In this document: one piece after another, positions 1 through 8,490 of the stretch
Numbering within the stretch: position 1 is the first letter of the stretch
How the letters are laid out: the number at the start of each line of letters is the position of its first letter
NCBI GenBank assembly: GCA_902461475.1
Contig: CABPXX010000009.1
Span: 1-12,646, forward strand
Direction: 5' to 3'
DNA: 12,646 nucleotides
Source: an uncultured Eubacteriales bacterium
GTDB lineage: Bacteria > Bacillota > Clostridia > Oscillospirales > Oscillospiraceae
Translations under genes and position numbers: made by a program
The notes under the pieces: model-generated
Database searches by the model: none
The model's input: only the letters and a program-made list of their open reading frames with translations
What the model was told of the DNA's origin: nothing

Positions 1-537
1 CCCCAGCCGTTCTTGTCGGCCACGGACTTCAGAGCACCACGGGCCTTGTCAGTGGTGGCGTAGATACGGCTGTTGGCCTCAGCGCCGTACTTCTTCTCCA
101 GGTGCTCGCGGAAAATACGGAAAGCGATGGCGGGCTCAATGGTGCCACCGGACTTGGAGATCACGTTGATGGACCAGCTGCGGTTGCCGATGCGGCGCAT
201 GACCTTCTGAATCTCATTGGGGCTGAGAGAGCAGCCGACAAAGCAGATCTCGGGACCGTCAGAGGGGAAAATCTCCAGGGCGGTGCGGGCACCCAGATAG
301 GAGCCGCCGATGCCGATGACCACCAGCACCTCGGAGTCAGAGCGAATCTTCTTGGCGGATGCGGTCAAACTCCTCCTTGTCATAGGCCTCAGGCAGACGC
401 ACCCAGCCGGTGAAATCAGAGCCGGGGGCAGAACTATCATACAGCTTGGCGTGAGCGGCGGCCACTTCGTCGGTCATAGCGGTCAGCTGCTCCTGGGATA
501 CAAAACCATCCAGATGAGACAAATCCAACGTTAACAT
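1..537 (-). pseudogene. pgi: Glucose-6-phosphate isomerase, frameshifted and cut by window edge
   Basis: Pgi interconverts glucose-6-phosphate and fructose-6-phosphate in the cytoplasm; here it would pass sugar released from glycogen into glycolysis. The ATG at 537 is preferred because AAGGAG (547-552) lies 9 nt upstream; a TTG at 546 is too close to it. The first frame reads [22 protein letters not shown], as in Pgi N-termini, but ends at a TGA at 337-339. The family-typical sequence resumes in another frame from about 356 ([23 protein letters not shown], then [13 protein letters not shown]) and stays open to the window edge (ADKNGW). The break is at about 353-361. From memory of the family, a few codons are also missing there, which would fit a small deletion of about 8 nt. 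It is the last visible gene of the glycogen block, 45 nt after glk; a weak hairpin (CCCTT-4 nt-AAGGG, 567-580) lies in that gap. Identity is secure; whether the break is real or a sequence error is not known. Confidence -1.
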
Positions 538-582
538 AGTGTGCAACTCCTTGTGAAATAAATTTACCCTTGGTTAAGGGAA

Positions 583-1494
583 TTAAGCATGATAGAAGAA
601 CAGACCAGCGCCGCCATAAATTCCGGCGTTGTTGCCCAACTGAGCCAGAGCAAAGGTGGCCTGACGGGCAGGGGAGAACACATTTTCCCGGTAGGCATCC
701 ACCACGGGGTCCATGAGGATAGAGCCAGCAGCAGACACGCCACCGCCGATGATAAAGATCTCGGGGTTGACGATACAGCCGATCATAGCAGAGGCCACAC
801 CCAGGGCCTTGGCGGCAGTCTGAATGACCTCCATAGCCTGCTGGTTCCCCTCCTTGGCTGCGTCAAACACGTCTTTGGCGGTAACCTTCTCCATGTCCTT
901 GAAGGGCTGGAACTCCCGAGCAGCGCGGATGATACCGGTAGCAGAGGCAGTGACTTCCAGGCAGCCATACTTGCCGCAGGAGCACTGCCAGTCCTGGTGG
1001 AAGCTCATGGGCATATGGCCAGCTTCACCGCCTGCACCGTTGGCACCAGAGATGATTTGGCCGTTGGAAATGATGCCACAGCCAATGCCAGTGCCCACGG
1101 TGAGCATGGCCAAACTCTTGCGGCCTTTGCCGGCGCCGTGCCACAGCTCGCCCAGAGCGGCCAGGTTAGCGTCATTTTCCACCTTTACCACCAGACCAGT
1201 GCGGCTGGACAGCTCGGTGGCCACGTTGATATCCCCCCAGCCCAGGTTGACACAGCCCTTGACCTGTTCCTGGTTGAACACAGGTCCGGGGACGCCCACG
1301 CCTGCACCCACAAAGGCACAGTCGTCAAATTGCGCCTTTACCTGCTGGATTTCCTGAGCAATCCGGTCAAACATGGCGGCAGGGTCACGGGGAGAGGGAA
1401 ATTCGCTCTTGTGCAGCAAAGGGCCTTCTTCGTCCACAAGCCCCAGCTTCACGGATGTTCCGCCGATGTCCACGCCAAAACACACTTGCTTCAT
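583..1494 (-). CDS. glk: ROK-family glucokinase
   Basis: This cytoplasmic kinase would phosphorylate glucose with ATP to glucose-6-phosphate (303 aa, normal for ROK glucokinases). Visible motifs: the N-terminal phosphate-binding loop GVDIGGTSVKLG (residues 7-18), VENDAN with the likely catalytic base Asp108, the VGTGIGCG glycine loop (about 133-140), and the ROK zinc signature with His160 in GEAGH and Cys171, Cys173 and Cys178 in CSCGKYGCLE. The ATG at 1494 is chosen because GAGGAG ends 9 nt before it; an in-frame TTG three codons upstream abuts that site and is unlikely. It follows the GH13 hydrolase by 38 nt and precedes pgi. This placement suits a role in capturing glucose freed by intracellular glucan hydrolysis. 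Other ROK members are sugar kinases for mannose, allose or N-acetylmannosamine, or repressors. No N-terminal helix-turn-helix is present, so a repressor is excluded; glucose as substrate is inferred from context and overall similarity. Confidence -1.
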   Translation of the reverse strand: MKQVCFGVDIGGTSVKLGLVDEEGPLLHKSEFPSPRDPAAMFDRIAQEIQQVKAQFDDCAFVGAGVGVPGPVFNQEQVKGCVNLGWGDINVATELSSRTGLVVKVENDANLAALGELWHGAGKGRKSLAMLTVGTGIGCGIISNGQIISGANGAGGEAGHMPMSFHQDWQCSCGKYGCLEVTASATGIIRAAREFQPFKDMEKVTAKDVFDAAKEGNQQAMEVIQTAAKALGVASAMIGCIVNPEIFIIGGGVSAAGSILMDPVVDAYRENVFSPARQATFALAQLGNNAGIYGGAGLFFYHA

Positions 1495-1532
1495 TGCGCT
1501 CAACTCCTCTTTTTCTTGTCGTCAAGATACGC

Positions 1533-3368
1533 TTATTCCAAAATAATGGCAACACCCCAGGGCTCCAGATGCAGCAACCGCTTTTCCATATTGATATAGG
1601 ACTGGAACAGCAGCTGTCCCGTGATGGGGAGGGTCATGGGGTCGGAGCCTCCGTTGACAATGGTGTGAATCCGCTGACCGTTCAAGGTGCGGATGAAATG
1701 AATGACATGATCGTTGGGGTTTTCAAAGGTGATATGGCCCCGTTTGAGGGCAGCATATCTGCCTTTGATGCGGCTGAGAGACTCATAGGCCGTCTGTAGA
1801 GAGGTCAGCTCACGCCCCCAGGGGAAGCACCGGCGGTTAAAGGGATCTTCAAACCCTTCCAGCCCTGCCTCATCTCCGTAGTAGATACAGGGCATGCCGG
1901 GCAGCGTGAATTGCAGCGCCGCTGCTGCGCACTCCCGCCGCACCGCCCAGAGTTTGGCGTCCTCGCTGAGGAATCGGTTGGCCTTTTCCTGCTTGGAGCC
2001 GTCAAAGCTGTCGCCCAACAGGGTGAGAATGCGGGGGGTGTCGTGAGTAGACAGGCTGTTCATGAGGCAGTGGAGAACCTCCTGAGGATAGTGCTCCACC
2101 ACCGACATGATGTTGGCTCGGAAGCTGTTGGCATCCGGCTGGGCCAAGAAGGAGAGGATGGCACTGCGGAAGGGGTAATTCATCACCGAGTCCAGCTCTC
2201 CGTGGGAGAAATACTTTCTCCGGGCTCCGTAGCTGATCTTGTTGGAGGCATCCTCCCACACCTCACCCAGCAGCAGCGCCTCAGGGTTCAGCTCCTTGAG
2301 ACGCTGGCGGAACAGGGCGATGAAGTCATCGGGCAGCTCGTCGGCCACATCCAGACGGAAGCCGTCGGCGCCCAAGCTCATCCAGTGGGCAATGACACTG
2401 TTCTCTCCCGTGATGATGTGCTCCAAAAAGGCCGGGTCCATCTCATTGACGCAGGGGAGAGTGTCGATACCCCACCAGGAGGTGTAGCGGTTGGGGTACT
2501 CCTGGAAATCAAACCAGCTGCGGTAGGGGGAATTGGGGTCACTGACCGCACCGTGGCCGAAGATGTGGTTGCGGTCAAAGTACACGCTGTTGCTGCCGGT
2601 GTGGGAGAACACGCCGTCCAAAATCACCTTCATACCCAGCTTGTGGGCGTCGGCACACAGGGCAGAAAAGTCCTCCTCGGTCCCCAACATGGGGTCGGGA
2701 CGCATGTAGTCGGCAGTGTCATAGCGGTGATTGGAAAACGCCATGGAGATGGGGTTGAGATAGATGACGTCCACATGCATCCGTTTGAGATAGGGCAGCT
2801 TTTCCCGAATTCCCCGCAGATTTCCGCCGAAAAAGTCGTTGTTCAGCACCTCTCCGTGCTCGTTGGGGAGATAATGGGGGGTATCGTCCCAGTTTTCGTG
2901 TACCCAGTAGGGCTGCAGTTTCTCGGTCAGATCACAGGAGCCCGAGCGAAAAAAGCGATCGGGAAAGATCTGATACATCACGGCTCCGGCATAGGCCTTG
3001 GGCGTGTGAAACTGCTGCGGGTAGCAGGTCAACTGCCAGAGATCTCCCTGGTTGATGCTGGTATCCGTCTCTCCGCAACGGTAGACCTGGAACGGCCCCT
3101 GAGCACCCTGGCAGCGGAAGTGATAGAAATACAGTCCGCACCGGGGGAGGGAAAACTGCGTTTTGTAAATTTGATATCCGTCCTGCGTGTCAGTCAACTC
3201 GAAGGATACCTGCATCCCGTAGGCGGTGTCGGTGGTGAGAATCACATCCACGCCGCTGACGGCGTAGTAGTCCGGTACCTTCACCGTCAGGGAACAGGGC
3301 TGGTTTTCCATCACACAGCCAAAAGGAGTCTTATATTCTTCTAACAGGCAATTAAACGCGACATTCAT
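1533..3368 (-). CDS. GH13 alpha-glucan hydrolase, neopullulanase/cyclomaltodextrinase-like
   Basis: A 611-aa cytoplasmic glycoside hydrolase of family 13 with no signal peptide. Residues 1 to about 125 form a beta-rich N-terminal domain like the starch-binding modules of neopullulanases. The (beta/alpha)8 barrel starts at AVMYQIFPDRFF (about 129-140). All four catalytic regions are present: DGVFSH (251-256), GFRLD with nucleophile Asp340, LLGEVW with acid/base Glu369, and LSTHDTPR with Asp443. MPCIYYGDEAG (492-502) and NRRCFPWG (511-518) are typical of the barrel end. The ATG at 3368 is fixed by an in-frame TGA just upstream and GGAG 9 nt before it. It lies 33 nt after glgP and probably acts on limit dextrins or maltooligosaccharides left by the phosphorylase, yielding maltose and glucose for the downstream glucokinase. 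Exact specificity (alpha-1,4, alpha-1,6 or both) cannot be read from sequence; it may be the cluster's substitute for a GlgX debrancher. Confidence -1.
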   Translation of the reverse strand: MNVAFNCLLEEYKTPFGCVMENQPCSLTVKVPDYYAVSGVDVILTTDTAYGMQVSFELTDTQDGYQIYKTQFSLPRCGLYFYHFRCQGAQGPFQVYRCGETDTSINQGDLWQLTCYPQQFHTPKAYAGAVMYQIFPDRFFRSGSCDLTEKLQPYWVHENWDDTPHYLPNEHGEVLNNDFFGGNLRGIREKLPYLKRMHVDVIYLNPISMAFSNHRYDTADYMRPDPMLGTEEDFSALCADAHKLGMKVILDGVFSHTGSNSVYFDRNHIFGHGAVSDPNSPYRSWFDFQEYPNRYTSWWGIDTLPCVNEMDPAFLEHIITGENSVIAHWMSLGADGFRLDVADELPDDFIALFRQRLKELNPEALLLGEVWEDASNKISYGARRKYFSHGELDSVMNYPFRSAILSFLAQPDANSFRANIMSVVEHYPQEVLHCLMNSLSTHDTPRILTLLGDSFDGSKQEKANRFLSEDAKLWAVRRECAAAALQFTLPGMPCIYYGDEAGLEGFEDPFNRRCFPWGRELTSLQTAYESLSRIKGRYAALKRGHITFENPNDHVIHFIRTLNGQRIHTIVNGGSDPMTLPITGQLLFQSYINMEKRLLHLEPWGVAIILE

Positions 3369-3401
3369 CCATCAAAACTCCAGACAATGAGGAAAAATAG
3401 G

Positions 3402-5807
3402 TCACTTCAGATGCCAGATGTTCTCGGCATATTCGGTGACGGCGCGGTCGGCAGAGAACAGACCGGCCTTGGCGATGTTGACCAGGGACATGTTGGTAAA
3501 CTTGCGCTGGTCAGCATACAGGGCGGACACATCGTTCTGAGCCCGCACGTAGTCGTGGAAGTCTGCCAGGCACATATAGGGGTCGGCAGGTCCACGGTGG
3601 TTGGTAATCAGGGAATTGACGATATCGTCAAAGCGCATGTTGGAGAAACCGGTGCGCAGCAGATCCATCACAGCCTGGAGCTGGGGATCGTTATGAATAT
3701 ATACGAGGGGATTGTACCCGTGATGCCACAGGTCGTTGACCTCGGGGGTACGCAGACCGAAGAGCACGATATTCTCATCGCCCACCTGCTCCCGAATCTC
3801 CACATTGGCCCCATCCAGTGTACCCAAGGTAACGGCGCCGTTAATCATTAGCTTCATGTTACCGGTGCCGCTGGCCTCCTTGCCGGCAATGGAAATCTGC
3901 TCGGAGATTTCGGCGGCAGGGATGATCTTCTCAGCCAGAGAGACGTTGTAGTCCTCCATAAACACCACTTTCAGCTTGTCGCGCACCACGGGGTCGGAGT
4001 TGACCAGGCGGGACACCGCGCAGATGAGCTGAATGATCTGCTTTGCCATGATGTATCCAGCGGAGGCCTTGGCGGCAAAGATGAAGGTGCGGGGCTGGAA
4101 GGGGGCATTGGGGTTGTGCTTGATCTCGAGATACATGTGCAGAATCTGGAGGACGTTGAGCAACTGGCGCTTGTACTCGTGCAGACGCTTGATCTGGACG
4201 TCAAACAGGGAATTGGGGTCCACCTGGATGCCGTTGCGCTGGAGAATCAAATCGCTGAGGCGCTGCTTATTGGCCAGCTTGATCTCCTGCAGGCGGCTGA
4301 GCACGCTGGCATCGTCCCGGTACTTCAGCAGCTTCTCCAACTCTCTGGAGTCCTTGACAAACCCGTCGCCAATGAGCTCTTTGAGCAGAGCGCTGAGGTC
4401 GGGGTTGGACTGGCACAGCCAGCGGCGGTAGGCGATGCCGTTGGTGACGTTGAGGAAGCGGTTGGGCTCCATCTGGTAATAGTCCCGGAAGATGCTGTCC
4501 TTGAGAATCTCAGTGTGCAGCTTGGACACGCCGTTGATCTTGTGGCAGGCGGCCAGACACAGGTTGGCCATGCGAATCTCGCCGTTGGCGATGACGGCCA
4601 TGTAGTTGATCTTGCCCATGTCGTTGCCATACTTGGCCCGCAGATCCTCCACCAGGCGGCGGTTGATTTCGCACACGATCTGATACACACGGGGCATCTG
4701 CTCGGAGAAGAGGCTCTCGCTCCAACGCTCCAGAGCCTCGCTCATAACGGTGTGGTTGGTGTAGGACAGGGGGTTGCAGGTGATCTCCCAGGCCTCGTCC
4801 CAGCCGTAGTCGTACTCGTCCAGCAGCAGACGCATCAGCTCGGGCACGCACAGAGCGGGGTGGGTATCGTTGATGTGGATGGACACCTTGTCGGCCAGGT
4901 TGTCCAGACTGCGATAGGTCTTCAGGTGCTTGCGCAAAATGGTCTGGAGGGAAGCAGATACCAGCAGATACTGCTGGCGCAGGCGCAGCCGCTTGCCAGC
5001 GATGTGATCATCGGCAGGGTAGAGGACCTTGGAGATCACCTCAGCCATGGTGTCGCCCTCCAGGGCCTTGGCATAGTCGCCACGAGAGAAAGCGGTCATA
5101 TCAAAGCTGCGGGGAGATTTGGCACTCCACAGCACCAGCTTGTTCACGGCGTCGGTGTCGTGGCCGGAAATATACATATCGTTGGGCACAGCCATGACGG
5201 ACTGATAGTTGACGTGGGCCACACGGTACTTGCCGTTGTCGTCCCAGCCGTGGGCTTCGCCGCCGAACTTGACCTCCACGGCCTCGTCCTCTCGGAGCAC
5301 CAGCCACACATCGCCCATGGTCAGCCAGTCATCGGGGAACTCCATCTGCCAGCCGTCGATGATCTTCTGCTTGAAGATACCGAACTCATAGCGAATGGAA
5401 TAGCCCGTGCAGGGAATGCCCAGAGTGGTGGCAGAATCCATATAGCAGGAGGCCAGACGGCCCAGACCGCCGTTGCCCAAACCGGCATCAGGCTCCATCT
5501 CATACAGGTCATGGATGTCGATGCCGCACTTATCCAGTGCTTGGGTGAACAGCTCTTCCAGACCTAAATTATACAAATTATTCCGCAGGGAGGTACCAAC
5601 CAGGAACTCCATGGACATGTAGTATACCTGCTTGTCCTGGTCCTTGTTGGTCTTGCGGTTAAACTGTGTGTTCTTTTCTACCAGCATCTCATTGACGAGA
5701 TAGCAGAGACAGCGGTAGATCTGTTGGGGAGAGGCGGTGTCAGAATGACAGCCATAGCGTCGTAACAAGGTCTCTTCCAGTTTTTCAATAATCTGTTTCT
5801 GATTCAT
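3402..5807 (-). CDS. glgP: Glycogen/maltodextrin phosphorylase
   Basis: GlgP (GT35) cleaves terminal alpha-1,4 bonds of glycogen with phosphate, giving glucose-1-phosphate. The 801-aa length is normal for bacterial enzymes. Clear family motifs: EPDAGLGNGGLGRLA (about 105-119), HINDTHPAL (about 311-319), RLHEYKRQLLN (about 541-551) and EASGTGNMK (644-652), where Lys652 carries pyridoxal phosphate, followed by NGAVTLGTLDGANVEI. The start is the ATG at 5807, reading MNQKQIIEKLE, with AGAGGAG (5817-5823) 9 nt upstream. The frame stays open a further 40 codons upstream through the hairpin region, but that stretch has no family similarity and is rejected. The gene follows glgA after the only long gap inside the block (120 nt), which holds two hairpins, so its expression may be set apart from the synthesis genes. 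Glycogen versus maltodextrin preference is not decided by sequence, but the location favours glycogen. Confidence -1.
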   Translation of the reverse strand: MNQKQIIEKLEETLLRRYGCHSDTASPQQIYRCLCYLVNEMLVEKNTQFNRKTNKDQDKQVYYMSMEFLVGTSLRNNLYNLGLEELFTQALDKCGIDIHDLYEMEPDAGLGNGGLGRLASCYMDSATTLGIPCTGYSIRYEFGIFKQKIIDGWQMEFPDDWLTMGDVWLVLREDEAVEVKFGGEAHGWDDNGKYRVAHVNYQSVMAVPNDMYISGHDTDAVNKLVLWSAKSPRSFDMTAFSRGDYAKALEGDTMAEVISKVLYPADDHIAGKRLRLRQQYLLVSASLQTILRKHLKTYRSLDNLADKVSIHINDTHPALCVPELMRLLLDEYDYGWDEAWEITCNPLSYTNHTVMSEALERWSESLFSEQMPRVYQIVCEINRRLVEDLRAKYGNDMGKINYMAVIANGEIRMANLCLAACHKINGVSKLHTEILKDSIFRDYYQMEPNRFLNVTNGIAYRRWLCQSNPDLSALLKELIGDGFVKDSRELEKLLKYRDDASVLSRLQEIKLANKQRLSDLILQRNGIQVDPNSLFDVQIKRLHEYKRQLLNVLQILHMYLEIKHNPNAPFQPRTFIFAAKASAGYIMAKQIIQLICAVSRLVNSDPVVRDKLKVVFMEDYNVSLAEKIIPAAEISEQISIAGKEASGTGNMKLMINGAVTLGTLDGANVEIREQVGDENIVLFGLRTPEVNDLWHHGYNPLVYIHNDPQLQAVMDLLRTGFSNMRFDDIVNSLITNHRGPADPYMCLADFHDYVRAQNDVSALYADQRKFTNMSLVNIAKAGLFSADRAVTEYAENIWHLK

Positions 5808-5824
5808 GAAACTGAACTCCTCTG

Positions 5825-5846
5825 TGCGGATCACAAGGCATCCGCA
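5825..5846 (-). other. Small hairpin directly upstream of glgP ribosome binding site
   Basis: A perfect 7-bp inverted repeat, TGCGGAT/ATCCGCA, with an 8-nt loop. Its 3' base is one nucleotide from the AGAGGAG site of glgP (5817-5823). It could influence translation initiation or cap the 5' end of a processed glgP transcript. The repeat is seen directly; any function is inferred. Confidence -1.
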
Positions 5847-5857
5847 AAAATTTGAAA

Positions 5858-5923
5858 ACCGTGTTGCCCGTACCCGAGCACAGCCCGCATGAGCGGGCTG
5901 TAATCGGGGGGAGGCAACACGGT
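5858..5923 (-). terminator. Long three-tier hairpin after glgA, terminator/attenuator-like
   Basis: Beginning 4 nt after the glgA stop codon, the minus strand can fold into an outer 11-bp perfect stem (5858-5868 with 5913-5923, GGCAACACGGT on one arm), a 5-bp stem (5873-5877 with 5904-5908) and an inner 9-bp GC-rich stem (5880-5888 with 5893-5901) closed by a 4-nt loop. A 4x4 and a 2x2 internal loop separate them. It is followed by TTTTCAAATTTTT, a broken T-tract. This suggests partial termination or a 3'-end stabilising/processing structure between the synthesis genes and glgP. The pairing is plain in the sequence; terminator strength is uncertain because the T-run is interrupted. Confidence -1.
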
Positions 5924-5927
5924 ACAA

Positions 5928-7358
5928 TTATAACATGGAACGATAGATTTGCCAATACTCCTGGACGGACTGATTCCAAGAACTATCAAATTTCATGTCA
6001 TTTTTTTGCAGGAGCTTCCAGTGCTTGCTGTCCTGATAGAAAGCAGCAGCGCGCCGGACAGCATCCAGCATGTCATGGGCGTTGTAACTTTTGAAGGTAA
6101 AGCCGCGCCCTTCCATGGTCTCCGGGTTCAAAGCGGGTACGGTATCGTACAATCCGCCGGTCTCCCGGATGATGGGTACGGTGCCGTAGCGCATGGCGAT
6201 GAGCTGCGTCAGGCCACAGGGCTCCATTTTGGAGGGCATCAGCACCAGATCGCCGCCGGCGTACGTCTCGTGAGCCAATTTGTTGTCGAAAACGATGTTA
6301 GCAGACATCTTTTCCGGGTACTGGTCGGCATAGGAGCGGAACATATCCTCATAATTCTGCTCGCCTGTGCCGATGATGACCAGCTGGATATCCTCCTGCA
6401 TCAGGTCATCCATGACGGCCTGCACCAGGTCCAGGCCCTTGTGGGAGACCAGGCGGGTGATCATAATCACCATGGGCACGTCGTCCCGGCACTCCAATCC
6501 CAGCTTTTCCTGAAGCGCCCGCTTGTTCTCCGCCTTCTTGTCCAGCTGATCACAGGTGTAATTCACCGGGATCAGGGGATCGGTGGAGGGGTCAAAGACG
6601 TCGGTGTCGATGCCGTTGACCACGCCGCTGAGCTTATAGCTGTGGTGGCGCAGCACCCCGTCCAGCCCGTGGGCGTAATAGGGGTCCTGAATTTCGTAGG
6701 CATAGGTGCGGGAGACGGTGCTCACCCGGTCAGACACCAGAATGGCGGCCTTCATCATGTTGGTGCAGCCGTCAAACTGGGTGGGACCCCGCCAATACTC
6801 CGGCAGGCCCAGCACTTCGTCCACAAAGGACTCCGGCGCTTTGCCCTGATACTCCATATTGTGGATGGTAAACAGGGTGCGGATGGGCTGGTAGGCATCC
6901 AGACCCATGTAGAAGGCCCGGAGGAAGACGGGAATCATGGCAGTTTGCCAGTCGTTGGCGTGGATGACATCGGGATACCAGTTGAGGTATTGCAGGGACT
7001 CCAGAACGGCCTTGGAGAAGAAGGCGAAGCGCTCGCCGTCATCGTAGTAGCCGTAGGCGTTGTCCCGATAGAAGTAGTACTCATTGTCGATGAAGTAGTA
7101 CTGCAGGTTTCTCTGGGTGTCCTTGGCACGGAACACACCGCAGTACACGCTGCGCCAGGACAGAGGCACCCGGAAGTTACAGAGAAACTCAATGTCCCAC
7201 CGGGGACTGTCTTTGATGGCCTTGTAGTAGGGGAGAAAGACAGCCACCTGTGCGTTTTCGTCGGCACTGAGCGCTTTGGGCAGCGCAGATGCCACGTCGC
7301 CCAGCCCTCCCGTTTTTAAAAAGGGAGCGGCTTCACTGGCGGCAAATAAGATTTTCAT
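5928..7358 (-). CDS. glgA: Glycogen synthase (ADP-glucose type)
   Basis: GlgA (GT5) transfers glucose from ADP-glucose to the non-reducing ends of growing glycogen. The protein has 476 aa, the usual bacterial length. Motifs: the N-terminal MKILFAASEAAPFLKTGGLGD, with the KTGGLGD substrate loop at 15-21; HANDWQT (133-139); STVS near 213-216; VNGID (247-251); Arg302 and Lys307 in the MITRLVSHKGLD segment; and SKMEPCGLTQ with conserved Glu379, followed by ETGGLYDTV (399-407). This matches a two-domain GT-B fold with no missing key residue. The ATG overlaps the glgD stop as ATGA, and an AAAGGAG site lies inside the end of glgD 7 nt before the ATG, so translational coupling is likely. It is the last of the synthesis genes; the long hairpin starts right after its stop. 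Confidence -1.
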   Translation of the reverse strand: MKILFAASEAAPFLKTGGLGDVASALPKALSADENAQVAVFLPYYKAIKDSPRWDIEFLCNFRVPLSWRSVYCGVFRAKDTQRNLQYYFIDNEYYFYRDNAYGYYDDGERFAFFSKAVLESLQYLNWYPDVIHANDWQTAMIPVFLRAFYMGLDAYQPIRTLFTIHNMEYQGKAPESFVDEVLGLPEYWRGPTQFDGCTNMMKAAILVSDRVSTVSRTYAYEIQDPYYAHGLDGVLRHHSYKLSGVVNGIDTDVFDPSTDPLIPVNYTCDQLDKKAENKRALQEKLGLECRDDVPMVIMITRLVSHKGLDLVQAVMDDLMQEDIQLVIIGTGEQNYEDMFRSYADQYPEKMSANIVFDNKLAHETYAGGDLVLMPSKMEPCGLTQLIAMRYGTVPIIRETGGLYDTVPALNPETMEGRGFTFKSYNAHDMLDAVRRAAAFYQDSKHWKLLQKNDMKFDSSWNQSVQEYWQIYRSML

Positions 7359-8474
7359 ACAGTGACTCCTTTGCGGATGATCACGGGAGCAGTCTCCAGG
7401 CCTTTGAGCTGGCTACCGGCGGTGATGGTGGCCCACTTGTCCACGATGACGTTCTCCAGGCTGGCGCCCTCGCCGATGACGCTGCCCTGCATGATGATAC
7501 AGTTCTTTACCGTGGCACCCTTGGCGATGCGTACGCCACGGCCAATGACGGAGTGCTCCGCATTGCCATCCAGAATGCAGCCGTCGGCGATGATACAGCC
7601 GGAGATGTTGCAGTCCATGCCGTAGTGAGAGGGCACCTCGTCGTTGACACGGGTGTAGATGGGACGGTCAGGACGGAACAGGGCGTTGCTGATGCCCTCG
7701 TCCAGCAGAGCCATATTGCTGCTGAAATAGCTCTCGATGTCGTTGACCCGCAGGACGGGATCGGTGAAGGGGTAGATGTTGATGGACAGGTCACCGGTGT
7801 TGAAGCGAGACTGAATGAAGTCACGCTCCAGGAAGTAGACACCCCGGGCGGTAAACTCAGACACGGTGTCAATGAGCACCTGACGGTCCATGACCATAAT
7901 GCTCATGCCGCAGTAATCGCCGGGCTGGGGCACGTGGTCCAGCGCGTAGCTGGTGACCCGCATATTCCCATCCACCTGGATGACGGACTTGTAGGTGTTG
8001 CTGTTGCTCATCTTGCTCTGGGTGGCAACCACAGTGATGTCACAGCCGCTGTTGATGTGGGACTCCACCACGGGGCGGAAGTCCATGTTGCAAATCACAT
8101 GGGCATCTGCCATCACCACACAGGGAGAGGTGTCTTCCCGGAGGAAGTCCAAAGCGTTGCGCAGCTCGTCCAGCTTGCCGCGGTTGGCCTGGTTCAGGCT
8201 CTCGCTGGCGTAGGGGGGGAGGATCTGCAGACCGCCGTTCTTGCGGTTCAGGTCCCACTCCTGGGTGTTGCCCAGGTGGGTCATCAGAGAGTGGTAGTGC
8301 TGCTTGGCCAACACGCCCACGCTGGTGATGCCAGAGTTGACCATGTTGGACAGGGCGAAGTCCACCAGGCGGTAACGGCCGCCGTAGGGGATAGCCGCCA
8401 TGTTGCGGGTCATGGGTAAAAGCGTTCAACTCATCCGAATACATCTCGGAGAAAATAATTCCACACATTTTCAT
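7355..8474 (-). CDS. glgD: GlgD, non-catalytic AGPase subunit; frame broken by one extra base
   Basis: GlgD is the paralogue of GlgC in Bacillota and forms a mixed ADP-glucose pyrophosphorylase with it, raising activity without being a good catalyst alone. The start at ATG 8474 (MKMCGIIFSEMYSDELNAF) and the rest from 8413 (TRNMAAIPYGGRYRLVDF) are in different frames. Removing one base from the run at 8407-8409 (CCC on the coding strand) gives ELNAFTHDRNMAAIPYGG, matching the expected spacing, and a 372-aa protein of normal size. The glycine-rich nucleotide loop of GlgC is absent, and the GDHIYKMDY catalytic segment is replaced by MADAHVICNMDF, as expected for GlgD. The C-terminus is a left-handed beta-helix-type repeat (IIADGCILDGNAEHSVIGRG). 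As read, only a 352-aa product from the ATG at 8413, lacking the first 20 or so residues and without a good ribosome site, could be made. Sequence error or a recent mutation are both possible. Its stop overlaps the glgA start. Confidence -1.
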
Positions 8475-8482
8475 CTTTGTAG

Positions 8483-8490
8483 CCCCCCTT
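8483..8490 (-). promoter_or_regulatory. Ribosome binding site of glgD (G6 type)
   Basis: AAGGGGGG, 8 nt before the glgD ATG at 8474, overlaps the TAA stop of glgC (8489-8491). It supports the 8474 start over the ATG at 8413. The six-G core is not the canonical GGAGG and is shared only with glgC in this block. Confidence -1.

Noticed and set aside
5808..5927. Extension of the glgP frame 40 codons upstream
   Set aside because: It runs through the hairpins, has no phosphorylase similarity, and a strong ribosome site points to the ATG at 5807.
8405..8420. Programmed frameshifting in glgD
   Set aside because: No clear slippery heptamer or downstream structure at the junction; a one-base surplus in CCC is the simpler explanation.
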